A DNA stretch of 23,631 nt from a virus: the IMG/VR virus record IMGVR_UViG_3300008450_000459, positions 1-23,631 of that record. One strand, 5' to 3'. Below are positions 20,627 to 23,631 of the stretch, piece after piece. Position numbers and translations under genes: made by a program. The notes below the pieces were generated by a model. The model did not search any database. It saw only the letters and a program-made list of their open reading frames with translations, and had not been told where the DNA came from. The first letter of the stretch is position 1. Every line of letters begins with the position of its first letter.

Positions 20627-21955
20627 ATGAGTAAATATAGATTTAAGACAGCAGAAGAATTTAAAGCAGATGGTGATTGGTTAGATCATCCTAATGGAAA
20701 ATCATTTCCATCTCATTGGAATGATAATGGTGCTATGGATAGATTCTATGGACAAGAGATTCCTGATGAATTCAATGAAGTGATTGAAGCAAGAAAAGAT
20801 TTCAGTCATGATGGTTGGTCATTCAGAGCATGTGAATGTGTAGAGATTGAAGTAGAGCTATCAGAAGAAGAAACAAAAGAAATTTTAAACCAAGTAAAAG
20901 AAAAAAACAATTCCTTAATAACAAAAAAAATGAAAAACACAGAAACAAAATCAGTAAAGAGAAATCCAGTAGCAGAGAAGTTCGTATTTATGGACAAAAC
21001 AGTTAACATCCTAAACGTAGGATTTATGACTGGTAAGAATGTTGTATTGTTTGGTCCAGGTGGACACGGTAAATCAGAAATCACATTGGATTTCTTGAAG
21101 AGTAAGGGTATTGATCCATTCATCCAAACAATGGGTACAGGTATGACTACAGACAGATTGTTTGGTGGTCTTGATATACCAACATTCGAAACAACAGGTA
21201 AGATTGAATACCTTGTTGAGAATAGTTTTATGAACCACGAGTATGTAATCTTCGAAGAGTTGTTCGATGCTCCTGATTTCATTCTAGAGCAGTTGAAGGA
21301 CATTCTATCATCTGGTGTATTCAGAAATGGTACACAGATATTTCCTATCAACACCAAGTTCATCATCTGTTGTACTAACAGAACTCGTGATGAATTCTCT
21401 AAGAACATGTCATTGAAGGCATTGATGGAGCGTTTCCCATTAGAACTTAATGTTATCTGGGATAACTACACGGAGATTAGTTACAACAAATTGTTGGAGA
21501 GCAAGTTTGGTGAAGGAGAGGTTGATCCTGTTATTCCTTATTTGTTACAGGAATATGCTAAGAACAACATCACCATTTCACCTCGTGTTGCTGTTACAGC
21601 ATATCAGGTGTATGATGAATGTGGTCCAGAATCATTGTCATTCATTGCTGAGTTTGCAAAGAAACCATCTCTTATTGCTGAAGCAATTAAGAAATTTGAA
21701 TCTACAATCAAATTCAGAGAGTTGTCTGCAAGCATTACAGAAATGATTGAGACACTAACCACTCTTCCATTGGTAAGTAGAGAAGATGAGAAGACTTACA
21801 AAGAGGCCATTAGAAGCCTTGAAATGCAGTTAACTGATATCAAAGGCTTATCAGTGGGTGATGATGTAGCACATGTACACGCACAGCTTGTTAAAGCAGC
21901 TAAATCTGCTGTTGAGAAATTCAACAAGAATCTAACTATTGCTTCTTTCGTATAA
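20627..21955 (+). CDS. MoxR-like AAA+ ATPase with fused small N-terminal domain
   Basis: The full ORF has 442 residues. Residues 1-101 form a separate small acidic domain (MSKYRFKTAEEFKADGDW, NDNGAMDRFYGQEIPDEF). From M102 the MoxR-type AAA+ module begins: Walker A GPGGHGKS (143-150), Walker B EYVIFEE (205-211), sensor-1-like FIICCTN (245-251) and arginine finger in MERFP (267-271). MoxR ATPases act as chaperones that remodel or insert cofactors in partner proteins together with VWA proteins, and a VWA gene follows directly (TAATG overlap). At codon 102 an ATG is preceded by a full copy of the gene-start motif (CCTTAATAACAA), so a shorter 341-residue ATPase could be made from 20930. Whether the N-terminal part is a true fusion or two proteins cannot be decided here. 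The AAA+ call is strong. Confidence 0.88.
   Translation: MSKYRFKTAEEFKADGDWLDHPNGKSFPSHWNDNGAMDRFYGQEIPDEFNEVIEARKDFSHDGWSFRACECVEIEVELSEEETKEILNQVKEKNNSLITKKMKNTETKSVKRNPVAEKFVFMDKTVNILNVGFMTGKNVVLFGPGGHGKSEITLDFLKSKGIDPFIQTMGTGMTTDRLFGGLDIPTFETTGKIEYLVENSFMNHEYVIFEELFDAPDFILEQLKDILSSGVFRNGTQIFPINTKFIICCTNRTRDEFSKNMSLKALMERFPLELNVIWDNYTEISYNKLLESKFGEGEVDPVIPYLLQEYAKNNITISPRVAVTAYQVYDECGPESLSFIAEFAKKPSLIAEAIKKFESTIKFRELSASITEMIETLTTLPLVSREDEKTYKEAIRSLEMQLTDIKGLSVGDDVAHVHAQLVKAAKSAVEKFNKNLTIASFV
20913..20932 (+). promoter_or_regulatory. Internal gene-start motif and ATG within the AAA gene
   Basis: CCTTAATAACAAAAAAA at 20913-20929 leads to ATG at 20930-20932, codon 102 of the long ORF. It is in the same relative position as the motif before other genes (CT 16 bases before the ATG). 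In the ORF frame the bases are read as SLITKK, while in another frame they give two TAA stops. A one-base change upstream would split the ORF into two genes. Confidence 0.65.
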
Positions 21956-23325
21956 TGTCAAAGTATTGGGATGATGGGTATGACGATTACTATGGTAGTC
22001 GTTATGCTCCAACCTATGCTCCTAAGAAAAGCACAGGGGGTTGGAAGAGTAAATATAGTGGTGGTGGTTGGTCCAAAAGTGGATGGGGTTCATTCTCTTT
22101 CTCTTGGGGTGCTGATTCAGACAATAATGATGATTTGTTTGTTAAAGATCCAATTAACTATCTGACACCAACAGCATCAGAAATCAGAAAGAAAGTGCAT
22201 GCTCCTAAGCAAAGTTCTGTTGATACAATCAAAGAATTAGCACGTGTGTGTTATTTCAAGATGATTGACGAGCGTGATTTTGTAGCTGAGCAGTTTGTAG
22301 GTTCTGAAGACAGTGAACATCAACAAAGAAAGGCTTTATACGACAGTATATTTGAGCAATATATTCCTGGATTCACACCATTAGAGCAAGCCATATCTAT
22401 TTTCTTGAAAATGAAGAGTGGTAAAGAATATGCTGAGAAGAATGAAGATGATGATGATGAATTGGACATGAAGAAAGGATTAGACTTTGATAGACAACTT
22501 TACAGTGATCCAAACATCAATGAACAATTAGATCTTAATGAACTAAGTAAAGAAAGAAAGATGGAGATTATGAACCATCTATCTCTTGTTGGTCAGTTTG
22601 GATCTGAGTTCAAGGTGGAGAAAGAAATCACGGAAAAGATTGTTGCTAATTCTGATCAGTATTCTACAATGATTATGAGAGACTATTCTCAAATTCATAT
22701 GATGAATCTAGTGCAGAAGGTGTTTCCAAACTTCAGAAGTAAGTTCTTAACTAAAGACTTAACAGTGAGTGTTCCAGTTGATAGAAAAGAACAACTTCAG
22801 AAGATCATCATCATTCTTGACTATTCAGGAAGTATGGGTTATGATCAGAAACAGATATGGGTTAATGCTATTCTTATAGACAGATTCAAATATGTTATGA
22901 GAGGAGAGGCTGAAGTGTTCTTTAGTTATTTCGTTGACCGTACAGATGATCTTAAATTCCAACACATCAAGGATAGAGAAGATGTCATCAAGTTTTGGCA
23001 AACATTCTCTAATGATCCAAATGGTGGTATGACAGAGGTGGGTGATATGGTTAGACATATATCTGATGAAATACAATCTGGAAGATTATGCAATCTTGAT
23101 GTAAACCTATCAGAAGAGAAACCAGAGATTCTTGTTATCAACGATGGTCAAGATGATATTGGTACAGATGCATTCCCATACAAAGTGAATGCTGTCTCAT
23201 TGTTAGAATTCAGTGATGAATTGAAAGATCTTTGTCTTGCTACAGGTGGTAAACAAATTGAGGTGACACACGATCTTGATGTGTTTAGTTATTCAACTGA
23301 AGGAGGCAAACAACAAGTTAAATAA
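21955..23325 (+). CDS. VWA-domain partner of the MoxR ATPase, with Tyr/Trp/Gly-rich N-terminus
   Basis: This 456-residue protein begins with an unusual low-complexity section rich in Gly, Ser, Tyr and Trp (about residues 1-55, MSKYWDDGYDDYYGSRY, GGWKSKYSGGGWSKSGWGSF). A helical middle (about 60-270) contains a short Asp/Glu run near 163-170. The C-terminal VWA domain has a complete metal-ion site: ILDYSGSMG (287-295; Asp289, Ser291, Ser293), GGMTEVGDM (357-365; Thr360) and INDGQDD (395-401). VWA proteins partner with MoxR ATPases in chaperone-like assemblies, and the gene is coupled to the ATPase by a one-base overlap. What the pair acts on in this phage is unknown. The disordered aromatic N-terminus is not typical and could drive condensation or partner binding; that is inference. 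Confidence 0.9.
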   Translation: MSKYWDDGYDDYYGSRYAPTYAPKKSTGGWKSKYSGGGWSKSGWGSFSFSWGADSDNNDDLFVKDPINYLTPTASEIRKKVHAPKQSSVDTIKELARVCYFKMIDERDFVAEQFVGSEDSEHQQRKALYDSIFEQYIPGFTPLEQAISIFLKMKSGKEYAEKNEDDDDELDMKKGLDFDRQLYSDPNINEQLDLNELSKERKMEIMNHLSLVGQFGSEFKVEKEITEKIVANSDQYSTMIMRDYSQIHMMNLVQKVFPNFRSKFLTKDLTVSVPVDRKEQLQKIIIILDYSGSMGYDQKQIWVNAILIDRFKYVMRGEAEVFFSYFVDRTDDLKFQHIKDREDVIKFWQTFSNDPNGGMTEVGDMVRHISDEIQSGRLCNLDVNLSEEKPEILVINDGQDDIGTDAFPYKVNAVSLLEFSDELKDLCLATGGKQIEVTHDLDVFSYSTEGGKQQVK

Positions 23326-23330
23326 TTAAT

Positions 23331-23361
23331 TTTGTTATTTCCCTCTGTAGATGTATATTTG
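23331..23361 (+). promoter_or_regulatory. Bacteroidota-type promoter for the tmRNA
   Basis: TTTG (23331-23334) and TATATTTG (23354-23361) are separated by 19 bases, an exact match to the Bacteroidota promoter pattern TTTG-N19-21-TAnnTTTG. A start near 23368 would leave a leader of about 70 bases, which contains hairpins at 23380-23396 and 23418-23433, before the tmRNA 5' end. The CCCTCTG/CAGAGGG pair (23341-23347 with 23362-23368) overlaps the promoter and may also act as a weak end for the VWA transcript. Confidence 0.65.
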
Positions 23362-23417
23362 CAGAGGGTTAATTAAAACGCTAATCATTGGTTAGCAACA
23401 CAACTAATTGATAAGTG

Positions 23418-23433
23418 TCCCTCACATGAGGGA
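23418..23433 (+). repeat. Small hairpin in the tmRNA leader
   Basis: TCCCTC ACAT GAGGGA is a 6-pair stem-loop, ending 5 bases before the tmRNA 5' end. A further stem GCTAATC/GGTTAGC lies at 23380-23396. These may be leader structures removed when the tmRNA 5' end is matured (normally by RNase P). Confidence 0.5.
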
Positions 23434-23438
23434 ATATT

Positions 23439-23631
23439 GGGGGCGACTGGTTTTGACAGGTTACCAATAATTAATACAATCAGCCAGAGAGATAACTGTA
23501 AACTAAGGTGAATATAATAAATGGCAAAAACAATTCTCGTGTAGTGGCTCTAGGAGCAAACGCACAAATCGAAGCTAACATGAACAAAGTATTCTCTCTA
23601 TTGAGAGAAGAAGTTGCTGTAGCAGCCTAAA
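23439..23631 (+). ncRNA. ssrA: tmRNA (trans-translation RNA), 5' part, cut by window end
   Basis: GGGGGCGACTGGTTTTGACAGG at 23439-23460 matches the universal 5' part of tmRNA (E. coli GGGGCTGA..CTGGATTCGACGGG), which forms half of the tRNA-like domain. The candidate resume codon GGC (23523) is 84 bases from the 5' end, as in E. coli (position 90), and the tag frame starts GKNN, like the GENN/GKNN-type tags of Bacteroidota. tmRNA frees ribosomes stalled on broken messages and adds a degradation tag. The 3' tRNA-like half, with its Ala identity pair, must lie beyond the window. Phage-encoded tmRNAs are known but uncommon. Leader, promoter and conserved end support a functional copy. Confidence 0.85.
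23523..23630 (+). other. tmRNA tag reading frame, unusually long (35 codons)
   Basis: Reading from GGC at 23523 gives 35 codons to the TAA at 23628-23630. The tag starts GKNNSRVVALGANAQ, has a helix-like middle (IEANMNKVFSLLREE), and ends VAVAA, close to the usual ALAA degron end. Ordinary tags have about 8-15 encoded residues. The other frame from GCA at 23524 gives only AKTILV and a stop, without a degron-like end, so the long frame is preferred. Confidence 0.65.

Larger units (their letters stand above)
17397..20932 (+). repeat. Dispersed gene-start motif CCTTAATAAYAA (seven copies)
   Basis: Seven copies of (C)CCTTAATAA, mostly followed by YAA, occur on the plus strand. The CT of the core starts at 17399, 17892, 18145, 18469, 19052, 20070 and 20914. 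The ATG follows 10-17 bases after that CT at 17415, 17908, 18162, 18484, 19062, 20080 and 20930 (the last is in frame inside a longer ORF). A partial copy precedes 18693. The constant distance to the ATG points to translation initiation or a short-leader promoter; the tandem TAA also acts as stop for upstream frames. I do not see it before late (minus-strand) genes. Confidence 0.75.

Noticed and set aside
20806-21408. 200-residue minus-strand ORF opposite the MoxR gene
   Set aside because: It is antisense to conserved AAA+ motifs and has no start context or neighbours in its direction.
23521-23544. Tiny ORF starting ATG (7 codons, MAKTILV) within the tmRNA
   Set aside because: It lies at the tmRNA resume site. 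The ATG is out of frame with the long tag frame, and the product is too short with no degron-like end.

Overview
This window looks like part of an AT-rich genome of a tailed double-stranded DNA phage infecting Bacteroidota, most likely a Flavobacteriia-type host. The reasons are a head-gene block (terminase, portal, scaffold-like protein, capsid), a dense run of very small unknown genes, Bacteroidota-type promoter sequences (TTTG, about 19 bases, TAnnTTTG), almost no Shine-Dalgarno sequences, and a tmRNA 5' end whose resume codon and first tag residues (GKNN) resemble Bacteroidota tags. It could be related to crAss-like or other Bacteroidota phages, but I cannot place it in a family without searches.

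Layout. From 15170 down to 1, all genes lie on the minus strand and form a late or virion operon. In transcription order these are a winged-helix-like protein, an HU-like protein, a zinc-ribbon protein, two small acidic proteins, a candidate small terminase, large terminase, portal, an acidic scaffold-like protein, major capsid protein, a structured non-coding segment, an unknown virion protein, a candidate neck protein, a Cys- and Thr-rich virion protein ending at a terminator, four more small or tail-tip proteins including a tail-collar fibre, and a partial protein with a Thr/Ser-only tail. Positions 15171-15453 form a divergent control region holding two copies of a TATATACCTTTG promoter-like element that point into the late operon.

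From 15454 to the end, everything lies on the plus strand. Two unknown genes (15454-16257) are followed by a largely non-coding, hairpin-rich stretch (16258-16790, with one tiny ORF). Next is a cassette of about a dozen small early-type genes (16791-20052), several of them membrane proteins and five of them overlapping in a chain. Many of these are preceded by a repeated CCTTAATAAYAA sequence 10-17 bases before the ATG. An acidic protein, a MoxR-like AAA+ ATPase and a von Willebrand A (VWA) protein follow, the last two translationally coupled.

The most notable feature is at the right edge: the 5' part of a phage-encoded tmRNA (23439 onward, cut by the window end). Its tag frame appears to run 35 codons instead of the usual 8-15 or so, starting GKNN and ending VAVAA. 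A second notable point is an in-frame copy of the gene-start motif inside the AAA+ gene at 20913-20932. It suggests that a small separate gene has been fused to the ATPase, or that the ATPase is also made from an internal start. A third is a compact set of nested hairpins at 5550-5703 directly downstream of the capsid gene.
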